A stretch of 63,743 bases of DNA, taken from positions 1 through 63,743 of the forward strand of contig WRIV01000013.1 in the NCBI GenBank assembly GCA_009782555.1, given 5' to 3'. A program made the position numbers and the translations under genes. The DNA is from Treponema sp. (GTDB lineage: Bacteria; Spirochaetota; Spirochaetia; Treponematales; Breznakiellaceae). This document shows, in pieces, positions 51,805 through 59,779 of this stretch. The number at the start of each line of letters is the position of its first letter. Position 1 is the stretch's first letter. A model generated the notes under the pieces. The model worked only from the letters and a program-made list of their open reading frames with translations, made no database searches and was not told where the DNA came from.

Positions 51805-52980
51805 CTAGTACATTAACATGGCATCTCCATAACTAAAAAAACGGTATTGTTCCCGTATTGCTTCAGCATAACTGTCCAGGATCATTTGCCGCCCATCACA
51901 GGAGCTGTCTTTAGCTCCTGCAAATGCTGAAGCCAGCATCAACAAGGTAGAGCCGGAGGTGTGGAAATTGGTAAAAAGAGCATCCGCAAGTTTAAAACGA
52001 TAGCCGGGATAAATAAAGATTGAAGCCGCACCTTTTCCGGGTTTTACCAGAGTTTTTTCTGCCTCTTCCTTATTGGTACAGGCCGATTCCAGGGTACGAA
52101 TACTGGTGGTTCCCACACAAATAATTTTCCGTTCTTTGGCTTTTGCCTCATTGATCTCCCTGGCCGCTTCTTCGCTGATGCTGTACATTTCCTCGTGCAT
52201 AACGTGATCTTCGACATATTCAGTCCGCACCGGAAGGAAGGTCCCCAATCCTATGTGGAGGGTGATAAAAGTTTTTTCGATTCCCGCAGCATCAAGCCGG
52301 GCAAACATTTCTTCGGTAAAGTGAAGCCCCGCGGTGGGAGCGGCGGCAGAAGCACCGGGCCCAAGTTCCAATCCTGCCGAACGGTCAGCGTAGATTGTCT
52401 GGTAACGTTTGCTGTCGGTTTCCTCATCGTCCCTCTTAATATAGGGAGGCAAGGGCATATGCCCGTGAATGTCAAGCCAATCATCATCAATGGGAGAATC
52501 AAAACGAAGGTACCGGAATTCTCCCGTATTATCGTTTATCAACGTGTTCGGCGGAGCTTCCACAATTTCTCCTTCAATGCCGCAGGCAAAACAATAACGT
52601 TGTTTTGGACGGCGGCGTTTTGTCCGGTTTGTCATAACCCGCCAGGTAAGGGTGTCAACGCGGTTCAATAAAAGGAATTCCGTTTTTCTTGTACTGGTTG
52701 CTTCTCCCAGGCTGTTGGTGCCAATGGAAGTTGTCTTAAGCCGCGCCCTTAGGCGGGCTTTTCGGACCCGGGAATTGTTAAAAACCAGGATCGGAGCTTC
52801 TCCACTGGGGCTGCGAAAATCCGATCCGATCAGAAGTTCCGGCAAATCCGATACCATGCAATGCCGCCGAAGCGCCGTTCGGCGGTTTAAAACCATGAGC
52901 CTGCTTCCTCCCCGTTTCGGCGGCGGATATTTGGCGATAAGATCTTCAGGCAAATCAAAGAAAAAACCGGCGGTCTTCAT
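51805..52980 (-). CDS. queA: tRNA queuosine S-adenosylmethionine ribosyltransferase-isomerase
   Basis: This 391-residue enzyme makes epoxyqueuosine on tRNA from preQ1. FDLPEDLIAKYPPPKRGGSRLM is the family start, and FNNSRVRKARL, HGHMPLPPYIKR, YADRSAGLELGPGASAAAPTAGLHF, ITLHIGLGTFLPVRTE and FTNFHTSGSTLLMLASAFAG are its conserved segments. The usual length is about 340-350; an insert containing NRTKRRRPKQRYCFACGIEGE accounts for part of the excess and is unusual in having an isolated Cys pair. It follows the tetR gene by 22 bases. ruvA-ruvB-queA is a common bacterial order; here a tetR gene interrupts it. Confidence 0.95.
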   Translation of the reverse strand: MKTAGFFFDLPEDLIAKYPPPKRGGSRLMVLNRRTALRRHCMVSDLPELLIGSDFRSPSGEAPILVFNNSRVRKARLRARLKTTSIGTNSLGEATSTRKTEFLLLNRVDTLTWRVMTNRTKRRRPKQRYCFACGIEGEIVEAPPNTLINDNTGEFRYLRFDSPIDDDWLDIHGHMPLPPYIKRDDEETDSKRYQTIYADRSAGLELGPGASAAAPTAGLHFTEEMFARLDAAGIEKTFITLHIGLGTFLPVRTEYVEDHVMHEEMYSISEEAAREINEAKAKERKIICVGTTSIRTLESACTNKEEAEKTLVKPGKGAASIFIYPGYRFKLADALFTNFHTSGSTLLMLASAFAGAKDSSCDGRQMILDSYAEAIREQYRFFSYGDAMLMY

Positions 52981-53002
52981 AGCTGCTGTTCAAACACTTT
53001 TA

Positions 53003-53608
53003 CTAATACTTAAACGGAACAAGTCTTACCAGTTCGTCCATGGCATCCTCTTCAGCCTTGCGTAATTCAATTTCTTGTTCCGGCGTTATCGTAACAAAAT
53101 GTGCAGCAAATAACCTTGTGCTTAAGATAATTAAAGAAACCCCCGTGACATTAAATTCATGGAACCTGCCGATTTTTATTCCAAAATCAAACACTTCCTT
53201 TTGATATTTCATAGATTCAGTTATTTCATTTTCATACATCTCCCTGGCCTTGGCATCGGTGTAAATCCGGGAAAAATAAATGAGCAGAGCAAAAAACATC
53301 TGTTCTTTTACCGAATCTTCCCACGGATAGTTAAAAATATTCAAAACTTCTTCTTTTGTTCCGTTCCTTAGAATTGGATCATATTGTTCCCTGTTCAGCC
53401 TTAAACTATTGCGATTCTTGAGATAAAAACTATAGCAGGTATCCAGGATCTGTTCTTTAGTCTCGTAATGGTTGTAAATCGATGCTGATTTGATTCCAAC
53501 AGCATCCGCTATTTCCCTAACCGAAACATTCTCATACCCATTTTTGGCGAACAGGCGCAAGGCGGTGTTAAAGATAAGAGATTTGGTACCTTCATTGTTA
53601 TTTTGCAT
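53003..53608 (-). CDS. TetR-family transcriptional regulator
   Basis: The 201-residue protein has an HTH at about 30-57 (VREIADAVGIKSASIYNHYE), followed by a helical ligand domain with AT-rich codon use. Unlike the double TetR at 9.3 kb it has one head. It sits between ruvB and queA, an unusual place, and has a promoter of its own (53632-53660), so it need not follow the ruv operon. No clear palindromic operator was seen in the 41 bases before it. Its targets are unknown; it lies near no obvious efflux or enzyme gene apart from queA. Confidence 0.88.
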   Translation of the reverse strand: MQNNNEGTKSLIFNTALRLFAKNGYENVSVREIADAVGIKSASIYNHYETKEQILDTCYSFYLKNRNSLRLNREQYDPILRNGTKEEVLNIFNYPWEDSVKEQMFFALLIYFSRIYTDAKAREMYENEITESMKYQKEVFDFGIKIGRFHEFNVTGVSLIILSTRLFAAHFVTITPEQEIELRKAEEDAMDELVRLVPFKY

Positions 53609-53631
53609 TACGCTAACCCCGCAATCCCTAC

Positions 53632-53660
53632 TGTAATAGATACTTTTGATTAAAACAATG
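53632..53660 (-). promoter_or_regulatory. Promoter of the second tetR gene
   Basis: On the minus strand TTGTTT (53660-53655) and TACAGT (53637-53632) are spaced by 17 bases, upstream of the ATG at 53608. The -35 box lies at the end of ruvB. This suggests independent expression of tetR. Confidence 0.45.
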
Positions 53661-54687
53661 ACGGTTCGTTTTCCGGCCCCTGTCGTTTTAAATTAAGATG
53701 AATATAGGCCATGTCCGTTACCATCCTTCCCCGGGGAGTACGCTGAAGGAGTCCTGTCTGGATCAGATAGGGTTCGTAATAATCCTCCAGGGTGTCCACC
53801 GTTTCTCCTATAGATATAGCCAGGGTTTCCGATCCCACTGGCCCGCCGGCATAACGTTCGATGATCATCTTTAGAATTTCCCGGTCCTGCCGCTCCAGAC
53901 CCAGGCTGTCTATTTCCAGCCGTTTTAATCCCTCGGAAACCACTTCTAGGGTAACTTCTCCGTTTCCCAGAATTTGGGCAAAATCCCTCATGCGCCGAAG
54001 GAGACGGTTCACCACCCGGGGAGTGCCTCGGGCGCTGGCGGCCAGGAGTGCAGCGGCGTCGCCGCTCAATTCAGTGTTCAAAATCCCCGCGGAACGGTGA
54101 ATTATGGCTTCCATGTCTTCCGTTTCGTAAAAGTTAAAACGGCAGGTGATACCAAAACGGCTGACCAGGGGGCTTGATACGTTTCCCGCCTTGGTGGTGG
54201 CCCCCACCAGGGTAAAGGGCTGGATGGGGATGCGGATCGTCCGGGCACTGGGTCCCTGGCCGATTATCCAGTCCAGTTCGTAATCTTCCATTGCTATATA
54301 GAGCATTTCTTCGATGGCCGGTTTAAGCCGGTGAATTTCATCGATAAAGAAAACAGTTTTTGCGCTGATCGTGGTAAGGATTCCCGCCAGGTCTTTTGGT
54401 TTGTCCAAGGCGGGGGCGCTGGTTACTTTAAAATCAACCCCCAGTTCCCGGGCCACCACCTGGGCCAGGGTGGTCTTTCCCAGGCCGGGGGGGCCGATCA
54501 GAAAAAGGTGATCCAGACTTTCCTTTCGTGCCCGGGCCGCCTGGATAAAAACCGAAAGGTTTTCCTTTAAGACAGCCTGGCCCAGAAATTCACTTAACCG
54601 CTGGGGCCGTAAGGATACATCCTGCTTATCCTCGCCGGGAGCAGCTTCGGGGTGTATTAGGCTTAGGGGCTTGCTGGTTTTTCCCAT
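53650..54687 (-). CDS. ruvB: Holliday junction branch-migration ATPase RuvB
   Basis: The 345-residue AAA+ motor drives branch migration with Ruv[19 protein letters not shown] is the N-terminal signature, GPPGLGKT (65-72) Walker [18 protein letters not shown] Walker [21 protein letters not shown] the sensor I region and [13 protein letters not shown] the arginine-finger neighbourhood. [19 protein letters not shown] is sensor II and [13 protein letters not shown] is the C-terminal winged helix. It starts 42 bases after ruvA, whose gap carries a repeat-like purine-rich stretch (54690-54720) that also supplies GGAGG. Confidence 0.97.
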   Translation of the reverse strand: MGKTSKPLSLIHPEAAPGEDKQDVSLRPQRLSEFLGQAVLKENLSVFIQAARARKESLDHLFLIGPPGLGKTTLAQVVARELGVDFKVTSAPALDKPKDLAGILTTISAKTVFFIDEIHRLKPAIEEMLYIAMEDYELDWIIGQGPSARTIRIPIQPFTLVGATTKAGNVSSPLVSRFGITCRFNFYETEDMEAIIHRSAGILNTELSGDAAALLAASARGTPRVVNRLLRRMRDFAQILGNGEVTLEVVSEGLKRLEIDSLGLERQDREILKMIIERYAGGPVGSETLAISIGETVDTLEDYYEPYLIQTGLLQRTPRGRMVTDMAYIHLNLKRQGPENEPSLF

Positions 54688-54729
54688 CTTTCCTCCGTGT
54701 CCTCTGCATCCTCGTGAGAAAAAAAGTAA
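54688..54729. repeat. Purine-rich repeat-like stretch between ruvA and ruvB
   Basis: On the minus strand CTCACGAGGATGCAGAGGACACGGAGG lies between the genes (written in parts: CTCACGAGGATGCAGAGG and ACACGGAGG). It resembles the AGGCACAGAG stretch between gap and pgk (45143-45152) and the GCACGGAGACAC there. It supplies the GGAGG for ruvB. Confidence 0.4.
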
Positions 54730-55320
54730 TTAGACATTGCTCAATAGTACAATGGCGCGCTTAAAAAGTTCTTGCTCCCTTTCTGTACCGTTTGTTTCTT
54801 TGGGAATTTCTTCTTCTGCCTGCCGGAGGGCCTGGATTGTCTGTCGTTTATCGTAACCCATCTCTGTCAGGGCCGCCGCCAATTCCGCATGGGGCCCGGC
54901 GGTTTCCGTTTCTTTTGAAAAGGATAGTTTCCCTTTGAGGGCCAGGAGCATTTTTTGGGCGGTCTTTTTGCCCAGTCCCGGCACCGCTTCCAGACGGCCT
55001 AAGTCTTCGTTTTCCAGAGCCCTTTCCAGTTCTTCCTGGCCTATGCCGCCCATTATTTTTAATGCCCCCCTGGGACCGATGCCTTCTACTTTTAGAAGCT
55101 CTAGAAAGGTGGCGCGCCGCCGGTCATTGGCAAAACCGAAGAGCCGCATCTCTGTTTCTTTGTGGTAAAGCCAGGTAAAAACCCGGCCCGTTTCCCCCGC
55201 CGGAGGAAGGGCGGAAAGGTCAATTGAAGAAACAGCAATATCCCATTCCAAACCGCCGGTTTCCAGACGAAGGGTTTCGCCAATTTTTTCGATGATGATT
55301 CCCCGGATGCTGTTAAACAT
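54730..55320 (-). CDS. ruvA: Holliday junction binding protein RuvA
   Basis: The 196-residue protein forms the tetramer that holds four-way junctions and directs RuvB. MFNSIRGIIIEKIGETL is the OB-fold start. VEGIGPRGALKIMGGIGQ and VPGLGKKTAQKMLLALKGKL are the two HhH motifs of domain II. The C-terminal domain III follows (ELAAALTEMGYDKRQTIQAL). Length is normal (about 200). It follows the propeller/NodB-like gene by 10 bases, so the two are co-transcribed, and ruvB follows after 42 bases. The start is the ATG at 55320. Confidence 0.95.
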   Translation of the reverse strand: MFNSIRGIIIEKIGETLRLETGGLEWDIAVSSIDLSALPPAGETGRVFTWLYHKETEMRLFGFANDRRRATFLELLKVEGIGPRGALKIMGGIGQEELERALENEDLGRLEAVPGLGKKTAQKMLLALKGKLSFSKETETAGPHAELAAALTEMGYDKRQTIQALRQAEEEIPKETNGTEREQELFKRAIVLLSNV

Positions 55321-55330
55321 AGAAAAAGAT

Positions 55331-57688
55331 TTACCGGTTTCTGCCGAGCATGGTTGAAACGGGGACGGGTTCGTAACCTTCCCGTAAAAGGGCGTCCAAT
55401 AGTACTTCCAGGCTGTTAAAAAGATAATCCGCCCGGCTCCCTTCTAAAATTCCCAGGCGAATAGGGATGATCGATCCTCCCTCAGCGGCATTTACGATGT
55501 AGTCGATCATATCTGCAGCGGTAAGCTGATCGATCCCCAGCCGTTTTGCATCGCTGGTACGGATCCAGTCCCGGCTGTCCACATCCCGGCCAATGGTACG
55601 GTATCCGGCAGTGGCGGCGGCGGCGGTAATTTCTTTGGACAAGGCATAGAACGGAGGATGCCAAAGCAGGGATAGTTCCCTCCCGGTGGCTTTAAAATAT
55701 TCATCTTCATTCCGGGCCAGGCCTCTGGTTACAAAGTCTTTGTCGATCCGGTAGCGTGAATCGGAAAGATCCAGGGGAGCAAAAAACATGGATGCTGTTT
55801 CCTGGCCCGAACCGGCAAGGTCTCTGGCCGATTGGGGATGGCGGCGAATAAATTCACCATTGATAAAAAAGGTAGCCCTGATGCCATAACGGTTTAGAGT
55901 ATCCAGAACGGTACTAAGACCCGACGCATCGTCATACAGGTCAAAACACAGGGCGATTTCCCTGCCCCCCCGGCTGCCGTAGGTAAAGGCATAGTCCTCT
56001 TCCAAAGGAGAGATACGGCTGGGATTTGCCGCCGCCGGGATGGTCCTGCCAGGGGGCCGACCCGGTTCAAAGAGGAAAAAGGTTCCCACCGAAGTGATAT
56101 TCCTCACCATGGGGATGTTTTCAAAGGTGCCGCCGGAGTTTTCCAGATATACCCGGTAGCGGCTGGAAACAATGGATGATTCCCGTACCGAAGGAAGACG
56201 GTATTCGGTCCAGGGAGTTTCCCCATTGGTGATGTACCAGGTGTCTCCCGAATAGGCTAGGATCCGCCGGAAAGGAGCGGCGGATCCTTCGCCGCCTGAA
56301 GGACCGGCGGCACTGGGGTTATCTTCAAAGCCGTAGCGCGATACCGATGCAAGGCAGAGGAGTTTTCGTTCAGACGGCGTATTCCCCGATAAACGGACAC
56401 TTTCGATCCGTTCTTCTCCGCCAACGATAAGTTCATCGTTTTTTGTCCAGAGGCAGGAATATACCGGCTCGGAAACAATCCTGGTCAGTAATTTCCATGA
56501 CCTATAATCGTACAGATGGAGTCCGCTTTTTCCCCAAAAGATCGCTTTCCTTCCATCGGGGGAAAGCATGACCCGGAAAGATGGAGGACTTTCCAGGGTT
56601 TCAAAGGTTCGATCAATTCCTCCGGCAATCCCGGCGGTATTCAGGCGGTATGCCAGAACTTCGTTTTCCGGATTGCCGCCCGTGGGGATTCCAATCAATA
56701 CCGTGGCAATCCCGTCATCTGACCAGAGTACACCAAGCTGGGCACCTGACCGGGGAGCGATGATATAGGGAAGAGACGCAAAGTCCGTTGGGGTGTCTTC
56801 CTTGATACCCAGGGGATAATAAAAAAGGTTCCGCCCTCCCTTGCATAGGAGCATGGATTGGCCGTCGGGGGCAATCCAAAAACGATCAAAATTCGGATCG
56901 AAATCAAAGGGGATGCTTCCTGCCGTTTCTCCAACACTAAGAAAACCCGTGTAGAGTGTCCGGGCAAAAAGTTCTCCGCTGCGGATCCGGTACACGGTGG
57001 AACCCCGCAGGTAGTAAAAACTCCCTCCGCTTCCCCAGTATACCGAATTAACCGCCCCTTCTCCAATGATCCGGAACCGTTCGTCCGGCGGGGTTGTCTG
57101 GGTACCGACGGTGAAAAAATAAAGCTGCCCTTTCTTGGCATAGAGGATGCCCCGGGAATCATCTCCCCATAGGGCAGGGAAATACCGGGCTGGACGCTCT
57201 ACTCCGGCTGAAACGGTAATTTTCCGGCCCGATAAGCCGTCCAGCAGAATCAGATTCCCTTTAGCATGGCTGGTGGGTTCCACATAGAGGAGCCAGCGTC
57301 CGTCTGGGGAAGCGGCGGTATTTTCCACCCTGCCTCCGCTTATGCCGGCAAAGGCAGAAAAGCCGGGAAAACCCTGGGGCAACCCTCCAGAGACCGGAAT
57401 CCGCTGGCTGCCGAAGGCATTGTATACCAAGAGGGTTTTTCCCCCCTCAACCAATTCCATTTTTTCAGGAAAGGTGCTTAGGAGGGAAACGGAGCGGTTA
57501 GGAAGCTGGACGCAGAAGAGAGCGTTCTGGGTTTCGGCGCCGCCTCCTGAAGAGCGGGCCTGGAACAACAGCCGGTCGTCTTCCGCCAGGTCCAGGCCGG
57601 AAAAAAGGATCTTCCCCCAGCAGGGCATGGTCAGCAGGAAAAGAAAAAATCCCAGCGCACGGCGGCTGAGAAGCCTTCCCCCCTTCAT
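55331..57688 (-). CDS. Beta-propeller plus NodB-like protein without the metal histidines
   Basis: This 785-residue exported protein has a signal (RRALGFFLFLLTMPCWG), a propeller-like region to about 560 with WD40/PD40-type phrases (SPDGRWLLYVE, APDGQSMLLCKGG and SPDGRKAIFWG), and a NodB/polysaccharide deacetylase-like domain at about 590-780. In the latter, ALCFDLYDDASGLSTVLD resembles motif 1, GIRATFFINGEFIRRHP is the canonical next strand and WHPPFYALS fits motif 3. Motif 2, normally GHEIGSH, reads GQETASMFFAP, so the zinc histidines are absent. A deacetylase reaction is therefore doubtful. It overlaps the 98-residue gene by 4 bases and is followed by ruvA after 10. Confidence 0.78.
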   Translation of the reverse strand: MKGGRLLSRRALGFFLFLLTMPCWGKILFSGLDLAEDDRLLFQARSSGGGAETQNALFCVQLPNRSVSLLSTFPEKMELVEGGKTLLVYNAFGSQRIPVSGGLPQGFPGFSAFAGISGGRVENTAASPDGRWLLYVEPTSHAKGNLILLDGLSGRKITVSAGVERPARYFPALWGDDSRGILYAKKGQLYFFTVGTQTTPPDERFRIIGEGAVNSVYWGSGGSFYYLRGSTVYRIRSGELFARTLYTGFLSVGETAGSIPFDFDPNFDRFWIAPDGQSMLLCKGGRNLFYYPLGIKEDTPTDFASLPYIIAPRSGAQLGVLWSDDGIATVLIGIPTGGNPENEVLAYRLNTAGIAGGIDRTFETLESPPSFRVMLSPDGRKAIFWGKSGLHLYDYRSWKLLTRIVSEPVYSCLWTKNDELIVGGEERIESVRLSGNTPSERKLLCLASVSRYGFEDNPSAAGPSGGEGSAAPFRRILAYSGDTWYITNGETPWTEYRLPSVRESSIVSSRYRVYLENSGGTFENIPMVRNITSVGTFFLFEPGRPPGRTIPAAANPSRISPLEEDYAFTYGSRGGREIALCFDLYDDASGLSTVLDTLNRYGIRATFFINGEFIRRHPQSARDLAGSGQETASMFFAPLDLSDSRYRIDKDFVTRGLARNEDEYFKATGRELSLLWHPPFYALSKEITAAAATAGYRTIGRDVDSRDWIRTSDAKRLGIDQLTAADMIDYIVNAAEGGSIIPIRLGILEGSRADYLFNSLEVLLDALLREGYEPVPVSTMLGRNR

Positions 57689-57981
57689 TCGTCCTGGGAT
57701 CCTGTTTGAGGGGCCGGTATGCCGTTGTACTCTTTGGGCGGCGCAGAAAGCCCTTCTTCAGGCTTGGTTTGACAGGGTATCCCTGCCAGCATTTCCAGTT
57801 CCTGATCCAGCATATCCAGGATTGTTTCCAGCTTACGGATCCGTTTGATGGAACCTTGCTGCCGGGTATCCTGGAGACGTTCACAAATTTCATCTAGAAG
57901 GATGTCAAAGGAAAGCTGCCGGTTCGAAAAGACCCGGACAGAAAGTTCGGCAGGACCGTTTTGACCGGTTTGTTCGATCAT
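57685..57981 (-). CDS. Small helical protein, function unknown
   Basis: The 98-residue product has a central helical stretch (FDILLDEICERLQDTRQQG and IRKLETILDMLDQELEML) with heptad-like leucines, suggesting a coiled coil, and a Pro-rich C-terminus. No membrane segment, no signal and no known family. It starts 5 bases after the 41-residue peptide gene and overlaps the propeller gene by 4 bases, so all three belong to one operon. A role with the M23 peptidase and propeller protein at the envelope is possible by position only. Confidence 0.65.
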   Translation of the reverse strand: MIEQTGQNGPAELSVRVFSNRQLSFDILLDEICERLQDTRQQGSIKRIRKLETILDMLDQELEMLAGIPCQTKPEEGLSAPPKEYNGIPAPQTGSQDE

Positions 57982-57986
57982 CTGGA

Positions 57987-58112
57987 TTACCCGTTCGCAG
58001 TTTCACCGTATTCAATTACAGGATCCACATTGACACCTGTTTCGGAGGAAAAGGCCCGGATAAAGGTAACCACCGCAAAAAAAGCAATAATAATCAAAAC
58101 AAGTTTGCGCAT
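57987..58112 (-). CDS. 41-residue single-helix membrane peptide
   Basis: ATG 58112 begins MRKLVLIIIAFFAVVTFIRA, a basic start and one membrane helix, then FSSETGVNVDPVIEYGETANG and stop TAA. GGAGG lies 5 bases before the ATG. It falls in the 159-base gap between the M23 peptidase and the 98-residue gene, all on the same strand. Its small size explains why automatic annotation would miss it. Function unknown: the helix could be a signal peptide or an anchor. Confidence 0.65.
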   Translation of the reverse strand: MRKLVLIIIAFFAVVTFIRAFSSETGVNVDPVIEYGETANG

Positions 58113-58139
58113 GGTTCCTCCAATTATCTAATTATCCCA

Positions 58140-59360
58140 TTATCTATTAAGAATTTCAAGGGGGTTTATGGCCCTTTTGTTTTTATACACAGACAAATGA
58201 AGGTGGGGGCCGGTACTCCGTCCGGTATTGCCTGATTGGGCAATAATTGCTCCTTGAGTTACATAGGCGCCATTTTTAACGAGAATTTTGCTCAAATGGG
58301 CGTACATGGTCTGGTAATCATCGGCATGGGAGAGGATAAGGAAATATCCGTACACCGCATTGAACCCTGTAGCGGAAACCCTGCCTTCGGCGGAAGCCTT
58401 TACCGCCGTTCCCACCGGAGCGGAAATATCCAGTCCGGCATGGAAACTCCTGACCCCCGTAAAGGGATCGTTCCGCCAGCCAAAACCCGAACTGCGCCTG
58501 CCCGAAATGGGCCAGATAAAGAATTCTCCTAAAGCCCGGCGGAGGTCGTTTTTGTCCATTTTTGCGCCGGGAATAAAAAGTACCGTCCCGGCATTTATGG
58601 AATTGTTTTGTATATCATTGGCATCGAGGATTGCCTCCAGAGGCACCCCATGGGAAGCGGCAATTTTTGTATAGCTGTCCCCGCCTTTTACTACATGGGG
58701 GATGCCGTCCATATTGGGAATTCGGATAGTTTCTCCTGCCCGGAGATGCCGGACATTCCGGAGGTTGTTGGAGGCAATTACTGCATCCAGGGAAAGGTCA
58801 AAACTGCGGGCAATGGCCTCCACCGAATCGCCGGAGCGGACCGTATAACTTTGCCATGCGAAGGTTTCGGTTAAATCCAGAGGAATTTCATCCCCTTCGT
58901 CCAGGGAGAAAACAGTTCTTTCTCCATGTTCCCGGATCAACATATCCTCAGGGGGCTCCGGATCGGGGATATAACCAATAACAATGATGAAGAGGAGGCA
59001 CAATGTGGCAAATCCGACAAGGATGCTCAAAAAGTACTGCTTGGGGAGCCCCGCCAGCCAATTTCCCGCTGCCCTGAGGGAAACAAAAGGACTTTCCTGC
59101 GATGGTTTTTGTTTTTGAACGGGCTCAATCAAGGGACGGATAGTATTCAAGGAATCCCTTTGCAATTTTAAACGGATTTTTTCAAGGGATCGTTTTTTTT
59201 TTCGCCTGGGAAGATGCTGGCCGGTAATAAAGGAATTCTCCGGTAAGATTCGGTATTTCTGAGCGGTGGACAGGAGAGATGGTTTGGAACGGCGCTGTAC
59301 CTGCTGGGCTGCAATAATATCCTTCACATTGCTTTTATCGACATAATCAAAGGCAATCAT
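58140..59360 (-). CDS. M23 peptidase with two LysM domains
   Basis: The 406-residue protein has a membrane helix at about 115-130 (LSILVGFATLCLLFIIVIGYI), two LysM domains (YTVRSGDSVEAIARSFDLS and HVVKGGDSYTKIAASHGV), and a C-terminal M23 lysostaphin-type peptidase. Zinc motifs are RSFHAGLDIS and GPHLHLSVY, with MYAHLSKI between. It would cut peptidoglycan stems in the periplasm. A long basic cytoplasmic N-terminus (LPRRKKKRSLEKIRLKLQRD) precedes the helix. It heads the minus-strand operon that runs to ruvAB and is divergent from lepB, with only 17 bases between the starts. Confidence 0.92.
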   Translation of the reverse strand: MIAFDYVDKSNVKDIIAAQQVQRRSKPSLLSTAQKYRILPENSFITGQHLPRRKKKRSLEKIRLKLQRDSLNTIRPLIEPVQKQKPSQESPFVSLRAAGNWLAGLPKQYFLSILVGFATLCLLFIIVIGYIPDPEPPEDMLIREHGERTVFSLDEGDEIPLDLTETFAWQSYTVRSGDSVEAIARSFDLSLDAVIASNNLRNVRHLRAGETIRIPNMDGIPHVVKGGDSYTKIAASHGVPLEAILDANDIQNNSINAGTVLFIPGAKMDKNDLRRALGEFFIWPISGRRSSGFGWRNDPFTGVRSFHAGLDISAPVGTAVKASAEGRVSATGFNAVYGYFLILSHADDYQTMYAHLSKILVKNGAYVTQGAIIAQSGNTGRSTGPHLHLSVYKNKRAINPLEILNR

Positions 59361-59377
59361 TATACTTGCCGATAGTT

Positions 59378-59779
59378 ATGGAAGATAAAAAACAAAGGGG
59401 GGCTTTCAGGGCCGTTATTCTGGCTTTTGTCTGCGCAATGATCATAAAACTGTTTTTTATTGATCTGATGATTACCCAGGGCAGATCCATGCTCCCCACC
59501 CTTAAGCCGGGTTCCCTGTTGGTTGTAAACAAGGCGGCCTACGGCTTCCGCATCCCTGGTTTGGGTATTTACCTGTTTCGCTGGGCTTCCCCGCAGCCTG
59601 GGGACCTCCTGGTTTTTTATACTCCCCTGGGGGAACGGGCGGTTAAACGGTGTTATTTTGTCAATGATGAGGGAACTTTTTTTGTCCAGGGGGATAACGA
59701 TCTGGAATCCTTTGATTCCCGGTCCTACGGCCTTGTTTCTCCGGAGCATATTTTGGGAAAGGTAGTAGCTTTTAAATGA
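59378..59779 (+). CDS. lepB: Signal peptidase I
   Basis: The 133-residue membrane protease removes signal peptides. The catalytic Ser is Ser37 in QGRSMLPTLKPGS and the Lys is Lys90 in ERAVKRCYF. FVQGDNDLESFDSRSYG is the conserved box E-like phrase and VSPEHILGKVVAF the C-terminal one. A single N-terminal helix (VILAFVCAMIIKLFFIDLM) anchors it. It is on the short side, lacking the extra helix and insertion of E. coli LepB. I use ATG 59378; a TTG at 59366 gives MPIVMEDK. It overlaps the penicillin-binding gene by 4 bases. Confidence 0.9.
   Translation: MEDKKQRGAFRAVILAFVCAMIIKLFFIDLMITQGRSMLPTLKPGSLLVVNKAAYGFRIPGLGIYLFRWASPQPGDLLVFYTPLGERAVKRCYFVNDEGTFFVQGDNDLESFDSRSYGLVSPEHILGKVVAFK

Noticed and set aside
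58113-58139. Repeated ATTATC units next to the 41-residue gene as an element
   Set aside because: Only a few short copies, explained by AT-rich spacer sequence; no larger structure.
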